Under the pieces are notes generated by a model that made no database searches, was not told where the DNA came from, and saw only the letters and a program-made list of their open reading frames with translations. From CAVPXC01 sp963709505 (lineage in GTDB: Bacteria; Chloroflexota; Anaerolineae; JAAEKA01), in contig CAVPXC010000003.1 in NCBI GenBank assembly GCA_963709505.1, positions 1 to 64,000 on the forward strand: a stretch of DNA of 64,000 nt, read 5' to 3'. The position numbers and the translations under genes are program-made. Positions 1-8,122 of this stretch are shown here, one piece after another. Position 1 is the stretch's first letter. Each line of letters begins with the position of its first letter.

Positions 1-439
1 CATAAAGCGGGATCATTGTTACCGGATAGGGCAGCATCATGGTGGCTAGCAGCAGGACGAAAAGAGTGTTCTTGCCCGGCGTGCGGAGCCGTGCAAAAAC
101 GTGTACGCCACCAGGGTGCACGACAGCACCGTACCGACGATTGTTCCCAGGGCGATAATGACCGTATTAATCGAGAAGCGCCCAAAGGGTACGTACGTCA
201 GCGCCTCTCGAAAGTTCGACCACTTCCGCGGATGGGGGATCCACACCGGCGGAAATGCCATCACCTGGTAGTTCGGCTTCAGCGCCGACGTAATCATCCA
301 GAACAGCGGCAGGAGGAAGAGGGGAGAGGGAAACAAGGAGCACGTAAACAAGGATATGGCGCGGCGATTTTCGCCGCTTGATCGGCGACTCGTCAGTCGT
401 TTCAGATACGAAATCCGCATTATTCAATGGTCGCTCCAT
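1..439 (-). CDS. Carbohydrate ABC transporter permease, MalG/UgpE type (5' part, frameshifted)
   Basis: Inner-membrane permease of a sugar-type ABC importer. Only the N-terminal part lies in the window; the gene runs off the left edge. After a charged N-terminus comes a first membrane segment followed by the characteristic stretch FWMITSALKP, then a WSNFREAL-like periplasmic segment and the second membrane helix (NTVIIALGTIVGTVLSCTLVAY). These are the usual landmarks of the MalG family. The reading frame changes twice. One change is near 320. The other lies at a five-T run (minus strand) near 95-100, beyond which the frame reads FARLRTPGKNTLFVLLL, the expected continuation. It is the last visible gene of an operon with the permease and binding protein upstream. 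Single-base errors are more likely than a true pseudogene. Confidence 0.8.
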
Positions 440-605
440 TCCTTCCGTCTTACCCTATTACGATACGTTGGTCGAGTAGGTCCTGGCGGCGTAGTACCGA
501 AGTATTCGGTGGTTTTGAAAGGCTCACATCAGCCGAGATTCGCCGCCAGACCCTACTCGACCCACGCTTACATAACATCGCACTAAAATTGCCAAGTTTA
601 TCGTC

Positions 606-678
606 AACTCTCCACTCCATACTCTCCACTCTCCACTCTCCGCACTCCACTCTCCGCACTCCGCATTCCGCACTCCCG
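606..678. repeat. Heptamer tandem array (ACTCTCC/GCACTCC units)
   Basis: About ten consecutive 7-bp units alternating between ACTCTCC and GCACTCC/GCATTCC fill much of the gap between the two permease genes. No coding signal is seen in 440-708 besides this array. It belongs to the short-unit repeat class that recurs across the window. Confidence 0.75.
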
Positions 679-708
679 CTATCCCCTCTCCCCTTCATAA
701 TACACCCA

Positions 709-1603
709 TCAATTCGACGATCGCACGATCACCAACGTGAAGCCAAAGATGATGGCAAACAGCACCCAGGCCAGGGCCGACGCGTAGCCCATGTTGAAGA
801 ACTGAAAAGCCTGACGGTAAAGATAGAGGACGAAAAAGAGCGTCGAGTTGAGCGGTCCGCCATCGGTGGCGACGAACGCGCTGGTGAAGGTTTGGAACGT
901 GTTGATGATGCTTAGCACCAGGTTGAAGAAGATCGCGGGTGTCAACAGGGGCAGGGTGATGCGCCAGAACTTGGCCCAGGGGCCGGCACCGTCGATCGAA
1001 GCCGCCTCGTAGAACGGCTCGGGGATGTCCTGCAAACCAGCCAGGAAGATGATCATACTGCGGCCCATGCCCCACAGGCTCATAATCAACAGCGCGGGCA
1101 GTGCCGTATCAGGGTCGGCCAGCCAGCGCGGCCCTTGGACGCCCACCATGCGCAGCAGGCTGTTGATCAGCCCAGCCTCCGGGTTGAAGATCCACATCCA
1201 CAGGACGACGTAAGCCACGCCCGCCAGAACCGACGGCAGGTAGAAGAAAGGTGCGGAAGACGCTAATCCCCCGCACCTTCTGGTTGACCAGCAGCGCCAG
1301 CGCCAGCCCGCCAGCCAGGTCGAGCGGCACGTAGAACAGCGTGTAGATGGCCGTCACTTTCAGCGCCTGCCAGAACAGCGGGTCACGGGTAAGCAGCTTC
1401 TCGTAGTTGTCAAGGCCGATGAACCTCGGCGCGCTAAGCAGGTCCCAGCGGGTCAGGCTGAAGAACGCCGAGGCGATCATCGGACCCAAGACAAACAGCA
1501 CCAGCCCGATCAGCCAGGGCGAGATGCAAAGATAAAACGTGATCGCCTCGCGGCGAGCAAGATTACGCCTACGTTGTGTCTTAGCGCCCGACTGTACGGT
1601 CAT
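709..1603 (-). CDS. Carbohydrate ABC transporter permease, MalF/UgpA type (one frameshift)
   Basis: Partner permease of the sugar ABC importer, about 297 residues when the frames are joined. The N-terminal frame holds the first membrane helix (FYLCISPWLIGLVLFVLGP) and the family's FxGLxNY motif (FIGLDNYEKL). The C-terminal frame holds the EAA loop that docks on the ATPase (EAASIDGAGPWAKFWRITLP). The frames meet near 1240, where removing one base from CTTTCTTC restores FRTFFYLPSVLAGVAYVV. The ATG at 1603 is preferred over the TTG at 1606 because a GAGG sequence lies about 6 nt upstream. No ATPase gene is in the operon, as is common for importers sharing an MsmK-type ATPase. Confidence 0.88.
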
Positions 1604-1637
1604 CAAGCCTCAAAATCCGATCTGCGCCATGCAACAT

Positions 1638-1672
1638 AAAAAGGGGACCCGGCCCACCCACGTCCCCTTTTT
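1638..1672 (-). terminator. Intra-operon hairpin with T-run after the binding-protein gene
   Basis: Reading on the minus strand, AAAAAGGGGAC pairs exactly with GTCCCCTTTTT across a 13-nt loop, ending in a T-run. It lies between the binding-protein stop and the MalF-type start. Such hairpins commonly lower read-through so that the binding protein is made in excess of the permeases. Confidence 0.7.
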
Positions 1673-1685
1673 CTTTTCGTCCTTA

Positions 1686-1716
1686 CCAAACCAATCTCAC
1701 CAATCTACCAATCTAC
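1686..1716. repeat. Octamer array (CCAATCTA units) overlapping a stop codon
   Basis: Read on the minus strand this is TAGATTGG repeated, followed by degenerate units. The first TAG is the stop codon of the binding-protein gene. It belongs to the same family as arrays at 51312, 57471 and 62875. Confidence 0.75.
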
Positions 1717-3064
1717 TCCGCCATCTTCTCCTCCAAAGCAGTTTGCGCTTCTTGCGCGGCCTGCTGCATCACGGCAGCCACATCCGCTTCAGGGTCGATG
1801 ATCACTGTCTCCAGCGCCTTGCGCAGCGCCGGGTCGGCGGTCTCGTTCCAGAACGGCGTGAAGGTGTACGCGCGCGGCGCCAGGTAGTTTAGCTCGTTGA
1901 TCCAGACGCCCTCGATCGGGTCCTTGGACAGCCCGGACTCCTCGGCCACGGCCGCAACGGGCGGTATCGCCCAATCCTTCCACACCTGCGAACCCTCCGG
2001 TCCGACGTAGTTGCGCAGGAAGCGCCAAGCCGCCTCAGGGTTCTTGGCCGTGCTGGAGATGCCAAAGCCGCCCCAGAAGAGCACGTTGGCGCGCTCCTTG
2101 CCGGCGGGCGGACCGGCCACGCCCAGGTCGATGTTGGGGTTGGTCTTGTAGCCGGCCTGGGGCCAGCGGCCGAACAGGCGCATGGCAGCCTGGCCGTTGT
2201 CGAACTGGCTGTTGCCACCGCCGAAGAGCGACATGTCGGCCGGCGGCGGCGCAACGTTGTATTTGTGGTACAAGTCGCGGTAGAACGTCACCGCCTCGAT
2301 GACCTCGGTGAGTCCATGTATCCAACGAATTGCTTGCCGTCCTCGCTGATCAACTTGCCGCCGCTGGCCGCCACCCAATACTCGAAGCCAGTGGTCCAGC
2401 TCGCAGGCAATTGAATGCCCCAGACGTCGGTCTGTCCGTCGCCGTTGCTGTCCTTGGTCAGCGTCTGGGCGGTCTTGACGAGGTCGTCCCACGTCCAGCC
2501 GTCCTGCGGATAGGCTACGCCCGCCTCGTCGAAGATCTTCTTGTTGTAATATACGCCCAGGGGCGAGAAGTCCTTGGGCAGTAGATACTGTTTGCCCTCG
2601 AACTTGCCTGGATCGACCACACCAGGCAGGTAGATGCCCAAATCCAGCGGGTACTCGCCGGCGAGGAAATCGTCCAGCGGCAGGAAGGCGCCTTTGCCCA
2701 CGAACATCGGCACCGCGTCGTCGCCGATCTGCATAATGTCCGGCGCGTCTTTGGCAGCCAGCTGGGTCAGCAGGCGTGTGTAGTAGTCGCGGCCTGCAAC
2801 GGCTTCCAACTGAACCAGGATGTCGGGATTGGCGTCCTCGAAGGCCGCGATGATGTCTTGATGCGGCGTGAGGCCTTCGCCGCTATCCCCGGTTCCCACG
2901 CGCAAGATGGTCTTGGCTTCTTCAGCCTGCGGTTCGGACGCCGGTGCGCTGACAGCTTGGGGCGCTGCCGGCGCTTGGGGCGGCGGCGCCACGCATGCCG
3001 CTGCTGTCGATACGAGCAACAGAACAATCACCGCTAAGCTAAGGGTACGGACTGAGAGTCTCAT
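1713..3064 (-). CDS. Extracellular solute-binding protein, family 1 (sugar ABC lipoprotein; one frameshift)
   Basis: Lipid-anchored sugar-binding protein that feeds the two downstream permeases, about 450 residues when joined. The start at 3064 follows a strong AAGGAGGAG ribosome site. The first 25 residues form a signal peptide with lipobox STAAAC. Family landmarks include VGTGDSGEGLTPHQDIIAAFE near the N-terminus, QIGDDAVPMFVGKGAFLPLDD, and a C-terminal VLFWGGFGISSTAKNPEAAWRF segment typical of MalE/UgpB-like proteins. The frame breaks near 2312: a one-base deletion separates VGYMDS from VIEAVTFYRDLYHKYN. The upstream region carries a promoter and palindromic operator. The ligand cannot be told from sequence. 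Confidence 0.9.
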
Positions 3065-3159
3065 GGGTTGGCTCCTCCTTGAAGCCGCTTCTTTGCGGGG
3101 TCGCGGTGTTTCACAGCACCCGAATAGCTGCGAACGGCCGAGTGCTGCCTGTCCGCTTA

Positions 3160-3209
3160 TTGCAAATATTTGCAAATACGATTATAACTCCCCTCGTTGA
3201 ACTCGTCAA
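3160..3209 (-). promoter_or_regulatory. Sigma-70 promoter with palindromic operator for the sugar ABC operon
   Basis: On the minus strand, -35 TTGACG (3209-3204) and -10 TATAAT (3186-3181) are 17 bp apart. Six bases beyond the -10 lies the perfect 16-bp palindrome TTGCAAATATTTGCAA (3175-3160), covering the expected transcription start. A repressor bound there would block initiation. LacI- and GntR-type regulators use operators of this form, but none is encoded nearby. The leader to the ATG at 3064 is about 110 nt. Confidence 0.8.
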
Positions 3210-3262
3210 ACAACTGTGTGTAATCTGTCTCAAGCGGGTCCGAGTCGCTTGCCTTCCATGGG

Positions 3263-3973
3263 TCACACGACCGGCAGGGTTGCCAGGATGGTTTCTCCAG
3301 CGACCACGGCCTGTCCTGCCCTGACACAAATCGTGGCCGTGCACGGAACGTAGACTTCGACCATGCCTCCGAGGGTCAGATGCCCGATTTCTTGGCCGCC
3401 TTGCAGCACATCCTCAAGGTCGGGCCATAGGAGAATGCGGCGCGCCCAATGAGACGGCACACGCCGCCAGAGCGGGCTGGCGGACTGGTGCAGGGCGACA
3501 CGCGTCGCGTCGGCGCTCTTGATTCCAAGCCAAATCCCATCATCGGTCCGCTGGGTCGGTTCGACGGGTTCGTAGCGGCGTAAACGCACTGTGCCGCCGA
3601 GCGGCGCGCGGGTAATCTGGACATTTCGCGCCGACACCTGTATAGTAATGCACATCGCCGGCCCGTGCAGGAAGCGTTCCTCCTGCACCATGGCCACCCG
3701 GCGCACAAAGCCGTCGTTGGGCACGAGCACGGCGTGGCCGTTCGAGGCCGGCTGCCGCGTCGGATTGCGGAAGATCCAAAGGATTCCGCCGGCAATGGCG
3801 GAGCTGCCCAGTACTGGCGCCAGCCACGAAGGCCGTCGGGTGGTTAGCCAACCCAGGATGCCAACCAGCCAGGTTAGCGCCAGCAGCACAAAGGCGCCTC
3901 CGGCTTGTTCGGTAGCCGAGATGCGTTCGGTTGGGATCTCAAGAGGTTTTTGTGTATGGTGGTTCTCTGGCAT
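3263..3973 (-). CDS. Phosphatidylserine decarboxylase-like protein without the catalytic serine
   Basis: A 236-residue protein of the phosphatidylserine/archaetidylserine decarboxylase family. Two hydrophobic segments near the N-terminus (FVLLALTWLVGILGW and APVLGSSAIAGGILWIF) anchor it in the membrane. They are followed by the family's FRNPTRQP and VPNDGFVRRV motifs and a C-terminal GHLTLGGMVEVYVP. Active family members cleave themselves at a Gly-Ser in this last motif (FGS or LGST) to form the pyruvoyl cofactor. Here the serine position is glycine (LGG), so self-processing by the known mechanism looks impossible. It may be a non-catalytic paralogue. It is divergent from the HAD gene, and no ribosome site is obvious. 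Confidence 0.72.
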   Translation of the reverse strand: MPENHHTQKPLEIPTERISATEQAGGAFVLLALTWLVGILGWLTTRRPSWLAPVLGSSAIAGGILWIFRNPTRQPASNGHAVLVPNDGFVRRVAMVQEERFLHGPAMCITIQVSARNVQITRAPLGGTVRLRRYEPVEPTQRTDDGIWLGIKSADATRVALHQSASPLWRRVPSHWARRILLWPDLEDVLQGGQEIGHLTLGGMVEVYVPCTATICVRAGQAVVAGETILATLPVV

Positions 3974-4095
3974 AGCTTGGTTGGGTGGGAAGATGCTTCA
4001 CAGACAAGGCGGAGATAATCTGCTAAGGTTGTGCAGAGTGCAACAAAGTGCACCTCGTGATTATGACATAGCAAGCGCGGTGTGTCAACACCGCA

Positions 4096-4194
4096 GGATG
4101 AGGTGGGTGTATTTCACGTTGGGGAGCAGACCCTTCGGGTTTGCGAAAAACCCGAAGGGTCTGCTCCCCAACGTGAAATACACCCGGATGAGGT
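4096..4194. mobile_element. 81-bp hairpin element flanked by 9-bp direct repeats (MITE-like)
   Basis: Two perfectly complementary 38-nt arms (4105-4142 and 4148-4185) surround a 5-nt GCGAA loop. The whole element is flanked by the 9-bp direct repeat GGATGAGGT (4096-4104 and 4186-4194), as expected of a target-site duplication. It sits between the PSD-like gene and the HAD gene, ending 7 nt before the HAD ATG. No protein is encoded. Its mobility is inferred only from the duplication and the perfect arms. Confidence 0.75.
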
Positions 4195-4201
4195 TGGTAC
4201 C

Positions 4202-4883
4202 ATGACAGCGGCCGCAGCGACGAGCCAGGTAGGCGCCTTTTTCGATATGGACAAAACGCTGTTGAGCGTGAGCTCGACCACGCTGTGGACGCGCCATATG
4301 CATGAGCGCGGCGAGTTGCCGTTGGGCGATCTACTGCGGATTCTCGGCGCGCTGGTACGCTACAAGCTGGGCCAGCTAGATATGGTGGAGACCACGAGAC
4401 AGTTCGTGCGTGAGCTGGCCGGCCAGTCTGAGGATTTACACCAGGCCAACACCCGGCGCTGGGTCGCGGATCAGCTCGTACACTATGTGGCGGAAGAGGG
4501 GCGCGAGAGGCTGGAGTTCGCATCGACGGTTGGGACATCGCGTGGCGATGATTACGGCCTCACCTGGATATACGGCGGATCCCTTAGCTGAGGCCCTTGG
4601 ATTGGCGCAGGAGGACGTGCTGGCGACGCGTTTCGAGGTTCAGAATGGTCGCTTCACCGGGCGTTTGCTGGAACCTATGCTGTACGGAGCCGGCAAGCTT
4701 TCTGCCGCGGTTGTCTATGCCCGGCGTCACGGACTGAGCCTGGCTGACAGCTTCTTCTATACAGACAGTATCTCGGATCTCCCGTTGTTGGAGAACGTCG
4801 GCCATCCCGTGGCAGTCAATCCGGATCGCTCCCTTCGTCGCTTAGCGGAGGCCAAGGGCTGGTCGATCGTGCGTTTCTACTGA
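4202..4883 (+). CDS. HAD-superfamily phosphatase, subfamily IB (SerB-like; one frameshift)
   Basis: Haloacid-dehalogenase phosphatase of about 226 residues. Motif I is FFDMDKTLL with the nucleophilic Asp near residue 16. Motif II is the MITAS segment. Motifs III/IV are a lysine (GAGKLSAAV) and YTDSISDLPLL, followed by GHPVAVNPD, the usual end of the TIGR01490-type subfamily. The substrate is unknown; relatives act on phosphoserine-like or lipid phosphates. The frame changes near 4520, where removing one base gives SHRRLGHRVAMITAS. The ATG at 4202 is chosen because motif I must lie near the N-terminus. Any earlier start would run through the hairpin element. Confidence 0.82.
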
Positions 4884-4903
4884 TCGTTGGGTGTTATACT
4901 CAC

Positions 4904-4937
4904 AGAACGGACCTTTCTCGGAAGAAAGGTCCGTTCT
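4904..4937. terminator. Bidirectional terminator hairpin between convergent genes
   Basis: AGAACGGACCTTTC and its exact complement form a 14-bp stem with a 6-nt loop TCGGAA, 20 nt after the HAD stop. The only T-rich tail is a weak one (ACATTTACGTT). The neighbouring gene ends on the opposite strand, so it can serve both. Confidence 0.72.
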
Positions 4938-4963
4938 ACATTTACGTTAACTATCTATCGGCG

Positions 4964-5257
4964 CTACGAGCTTTTCCAGATCGTGTAAGTATAGCTGAAG
5001 ATGCTCGGGTTCTTGGGCGGTGGCTCGGCAGGGCGTGGCGCACGGCTCATACGCACCGATCCGGTAGGCGGCAGGGTTGGGCTGTACTCCGGTGTTCTCG
5101 CTGGGACTTGCGGCGTCCGTTCCTGGGGTCCGCCCACTTCCGCCCGCCTGCCGCTGGTAGGACCGGATCCCCGCCGTCGTCTGCGCATGACACGTATTGG
5201 GGACGTGTCATGCGCGCTATCCTGTTGTTGTTTTGAATCATTTTTGCGGCGTGCCAC
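4964..5257 (-). CDS. Small basic, proline-rich hypothetical protein downstream of the sigma factor
   Basis: A 97-residue reading frame that begins 11 nt after the sigma-factor stop with a GTG preceded by AGGAGAG, so it can be translated from the same transcript. The N-terminal half is Arg/Lys/Ser-rich and probably disordered. The middle is Pro/Thr/Arg-rich, and the end is the more ordered PPPKNPSIFSYTYTIWKSS. I do not recognise a family. The plausible ribosome site and operon position favour a real gene, but low sequence complexity keeps confidence moderate. Confidence 0.45.
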   Translation of the reverse strand: MARRKNDSKQQQDSAHDTSPIRVMRRRRRGSGPTSGRRAEVGGPQERTPQVPARTPEYSPTLPPTGSVRMSRAPRPAEPPPKNPSIFSYTYTIWKSS

Positions 5258-5268
5258 GAGCGCCTCTC

Positions 5269-6445
5269 CTACAGGTAATCGCGCAGCTGGCGGCTGCGGC
5301 TCGGGTGTCTCAGACGTGCCAGGGCTTCCTGTTCGATCTGGCGGATGCGCTCGCGGGTCAGGCCGAACATTTCGCCGACCTCCTGGAGCGTGTAGGTGTG
5401 TCCATCCAGCAGCCCGTACCGCAGCCGTAGGATGCGCTCCTCGCGCGGCTGCAGGGTGTCAAGTAGATCGTCGAGCTTCTCGCGCAACAGCGACTGTTCG
5501 GCGCGCTCCGACGGCTCCGGGCTGTCGTCGTCCTCAATAAACTGGCCGAGGGTGCTTTCCTCTTCCTCGCCGACGGGCTGTTCGAGTGACAGCGGCCGAA
5601 CTGCCGTGCGCAGATAGCGATGCACACGCTCGGCCGGCAGTTCCAGCGCCTCGGCCAGTTCCTCCGGAGTCGGCTCGCGTCCGAGGGTCTGTTCCATTTC
5701 CTGGCTGGTCCGTCGCAGCTTGAGCAGTTTTTCGCTCATGTGCACGGGAAGACGGATGGTGCGGCCCTGGTCAGACACGGCGCGGCTCACGGCCTGGCGG
5801 ATCCACCATGTGGCGTAGGTGCTGAACTTATAGCCGCGGTCCGGATCGAACTTGTCGAACGGCGCGCATCAAGCCCAGATTGCCCTCCTGGATCAGGTCA
5901 AGGAACGGCACGCCGTGGCCAATATAGCGTTTGGCCACGCTGATCACCAGCCGGCTGTTGGATTCGATCATACGGCGTCGCGCATGTTGGCCTAAGTCGA
6001 TCACCGCCTGCAACTCGCCTTTTTCATCTGAGGGCAGATCGACGGCTCGCGCGAGCTTACGGCTTGCTAACTTACCGGCCACCACCCGGCTGGCGAGGAT
6101 CTTCTCCTCGTCTGCCGTCAGCAGCGGGTGCGCGCCCATCTGCCGGAAATACAGATCGACAGCATCGCGCGCTAGAGCAAGATCATCCTCATCCTTGGCT
6201 GAGATTACCCGGCTGGGCGGTAGCTCGATCTCCTCTTCCAACTCCTCGGCCTGGTCTTGCACCGGGATGTCCATCTCACGCAAACGCCCGAAAAGATCCT
6301 CCAAGACGTCAAGTCGCTCTTCAACTTCGGGTAGGGTCTCCAGGATCTCATCGTAGGTGATAAAACCCTGCGCCGAGGCTCGTTCGAGCAATTCGGCCAA
6401 TGCATCGGTTTGCTCGGTTGTCTCTACAGTCGTGGTTTCTTCCAT
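5269..6445 (-). CDS. rpoD: Primary RNA polymerase sigma factor, RpoD/SigA family (one frameshift)
   Basis: Sigma-70-type factor, about 391 residues when joined. Region 1.1-like acidic N-terminus is followed by region 1.2 (DAVDLYFRQMGAHPLLTADEE), region 2 (RLVISVAKRYIGHGVPFLDLIQEGN, split), region 3 (LPVHMSEKLLKLRR... LGREPTPEELAEAL) and region 4 with a helix-turn-helix (TLQEVGEMFGLTRERIRQIE). The frame breaks at about 5862 inside region 2.3-2.4: one extra C after GTT turns VDKFDP into VRQVRSG. Because a primary sigma factor is essential, this break is best read as a sequence error. It is transcribed from its own strong promoter at 6646-6618. Confidence 0.88.
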
Positions 6446-6617
6446 ATCGGTATGTGTCTTATAAGTACAACGCAGCCTACCTCATTCGAGGCCTGGCTGC
6501 GCTTGACTGCTGGTGTGCAGCACCTGTGGTACTTCAATAATCACGAGTAGGCAGAAAGGTGCTCCCATTACGCTACTGTTCACATCTACTACCCGGTGCG
6601 TTCGCTTACTCGTCCCA

Positions 6618-6646
6618 AGTATAACACGGAAAGAGTGGCATGTCAA
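6618..6646 (-). promoter_or_regulatory. Sigma-70 promoter of the sigma-factor gene
   Basis: On the minus strand, TTGACA (6646-6641) and TATACT (6623-6618) are 17 bp apart, giving a leader of roughly 165 nt before the ATG at 6445. The leader has no recognised riboswitch. Confidence 0.78.
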
Positions 6647-6730
6647 CAGCTTTTCCGTCAAATTGTGCGCTCGATCTCAAACGGTTGAGGGCTCACATAG
6701 AGGGGTTTCGGCTGCGCAAGGCGGGTATCT

Positions 6731-6760
6731 TTGACAGTTGGCGCACGTCTGCGGTATAAT
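6731..6760 (+). promoter_or_regulatory. Sigma-70 promoter of the S1-domain gene
   Basis: Consensus TTGACA (6731-6736) and TATAAT (6755-6760) with an 18-bp spacer lie about 120 nt before the GTG start of the S1 gene. Together with the minus-strand promoter at 6618-6646 it explains the 6446-6889 gap, which otherwise holds nothing coding. Confidence 0.8.
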
Positions 6761-6889
6761 GGCCGCCTGACAGTAATCATTTTCGAGAGATCCGCGGATC
6801 TGGCTAGTTATTCCCAATGCCGCGTCGGCCAGCGCGCCGGCTTGCGGCATACTTATTGGTCAGAACCGGATTTCTGCAGGAGGAAGAGC

Positions 6890-7761
6890 GTGACATCAGT
6901 AGAGACCAACCCCGTTGTTGAGACCGACCTGAGCCAGACAGCCCCTGAGCTCGCGATCTCGGCAGCACCCGTCCATCCAACCAAAGGCAAAGGAAAGCAA
7001 AAGGTCAAGGTTCTGCCCAAAGCCAAGATTGTCAAGGTTCTGACTGTTGGCATGGAGACCGGTGGTACGATTAAGCGGGTCTCCGAATACGGCGCGTTCG
7101 TTGACATCGGCGTCGGCCGCGACGGCCTGTTGCATATCTCGGAGATGTCCACCAGCCGTGTCCGCAAGGTGACCGACGTAATCAACGAAGGCGACGAAGT
7201 GACGGTTTGGATCAAAGAGGCTCGATCGCGAGAAGAACCGCATCAGCTTGACCATGATCCCGCCTGGGACCAAGACTATCCGTGACCTGGCAGCGGGTGA
7301 GTTGGTGACCGGTACGGTGCAGCGTTTGACCAGTTACGGCGCGTTCGTCGATATTGGCATGGATCGCGATGCCATGCTCCATGTCAAGGAGATGGGCGAT
7401 GGTTACGTAGCCAAGCCGGAAGACGTGGTGAAAGTGGGTGAGGAAATTGAGGCTCGCATCGTCAGCGTCGACCCCCGCCGCGGCCGCATCGACCTCAGCC
7501 TGAAGGGATTGCGGCCGTCGCAAGCCCAGTATCCCGTCGAGGAAATGAGTTCGCGCCGCTGCCAGTGAACCCGACGACGAGGTGGTAGACCTGCCCTCGC
7601 CCATGGAATTGGCTTTTCGCGATGCATTGAGTGGCCAGGGCGACGCTCCGGAAGAGGATTATTATTCGAGCGACCGCCCCAGACGTAAGCAAAAGCGTGG
7701 CCGGCACCAGCGAGATGAGCAGAACGAGATCATCAACCGCACACTGCGATTTCGCGACTAG
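6890..7761 (+). CDS. S1-domain RNA-binding protein, two S1 repeats (two frameshifts)
   Basis: RNA-binding protein of about 290 residues, related to short bacterial RpsA-like proteins. After a charged N-terminal tail there are two S1 domains: GMETGGTIKRVSEYGAFVDIG near residue 50-115 and LVTGTVQRLTSYGAFVDIG near 140-210. A charged tail ends RTLRFRD. The GTG start at 6890 is fixed by AGGAGGAAGA just upstream. Extra single bases near 7218 and 7550 break the frame. Beyond the second one the correct frame (EPDDEVVDLPSPMELAFRDA) continues to the TAG at 7759-7761. It likely binds mRNA or helps translation initiation. Transcribed from the promoter at 6731-6760. Confidence 0.85.
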
Positions 7762-8122
7762 TCTCTGTTGAGTTAGATTTTATACCGTGTCACGGCGCAG
7801 CGCCAGTGACACGAACAAGTTTCTTCATTTGTCAATACCGCCCCGCGGGATGCGGGGTCTCAGGATGACACTCACAACTTCTAACCTGACAGAGCACCAA
7901 TACGCACAGGCGGAGTGAGGCCAGCACAGTCAACAGTAATCAGTCCGCACCATTGACTGTTACCTGCTGACTTTTCACAGCCGGCCGATGTATGCCGAGC
8001 AGTACAAGCCTCTGATCGAGTGAGTGCTATCAAGAGCTCCGGGGATTCCCCGGAGCTTTGTTCTTGTCAGTTGACTTTTCCAAAACGATGACTTTGGTCT
8101 GAGTGCTCTGTCAAGATGGATT
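7762..8122. other. Intergenic region with two hairpins
   Basis: No gene is seen. GTGTCAC and GTGACAC pair around GC-rich sequence at 7787-7812, shortly after the S1 stop. A stronger hairpin lies at 8035-8065. The rest is unremarkable. Confidence 0.5.
8035..8065 (+). terminator. Rho-independent terminator
   Basis: AGCTCCGGGG and CCCCGGAGCT form a 10-bp stem with a 3-nt loop, followed by TTGTTCTT. It ends plus-strand transcription before the oppositely oriented Elp3 gene. Confidence 0.75.

Noticed and set aside
4082..4201. Earlier start for the HAD phosphatase through the hairpin element
   Set aside because: It would encode the inserted repeat and place motif I 40 residues too far from the N-terminus.
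7989..8024. Tiny open frame (MYAEQYKPLIE) before the terminator
   Set aside because: Too short, without a ribosome site, and no leader-peptide logic is apparent.
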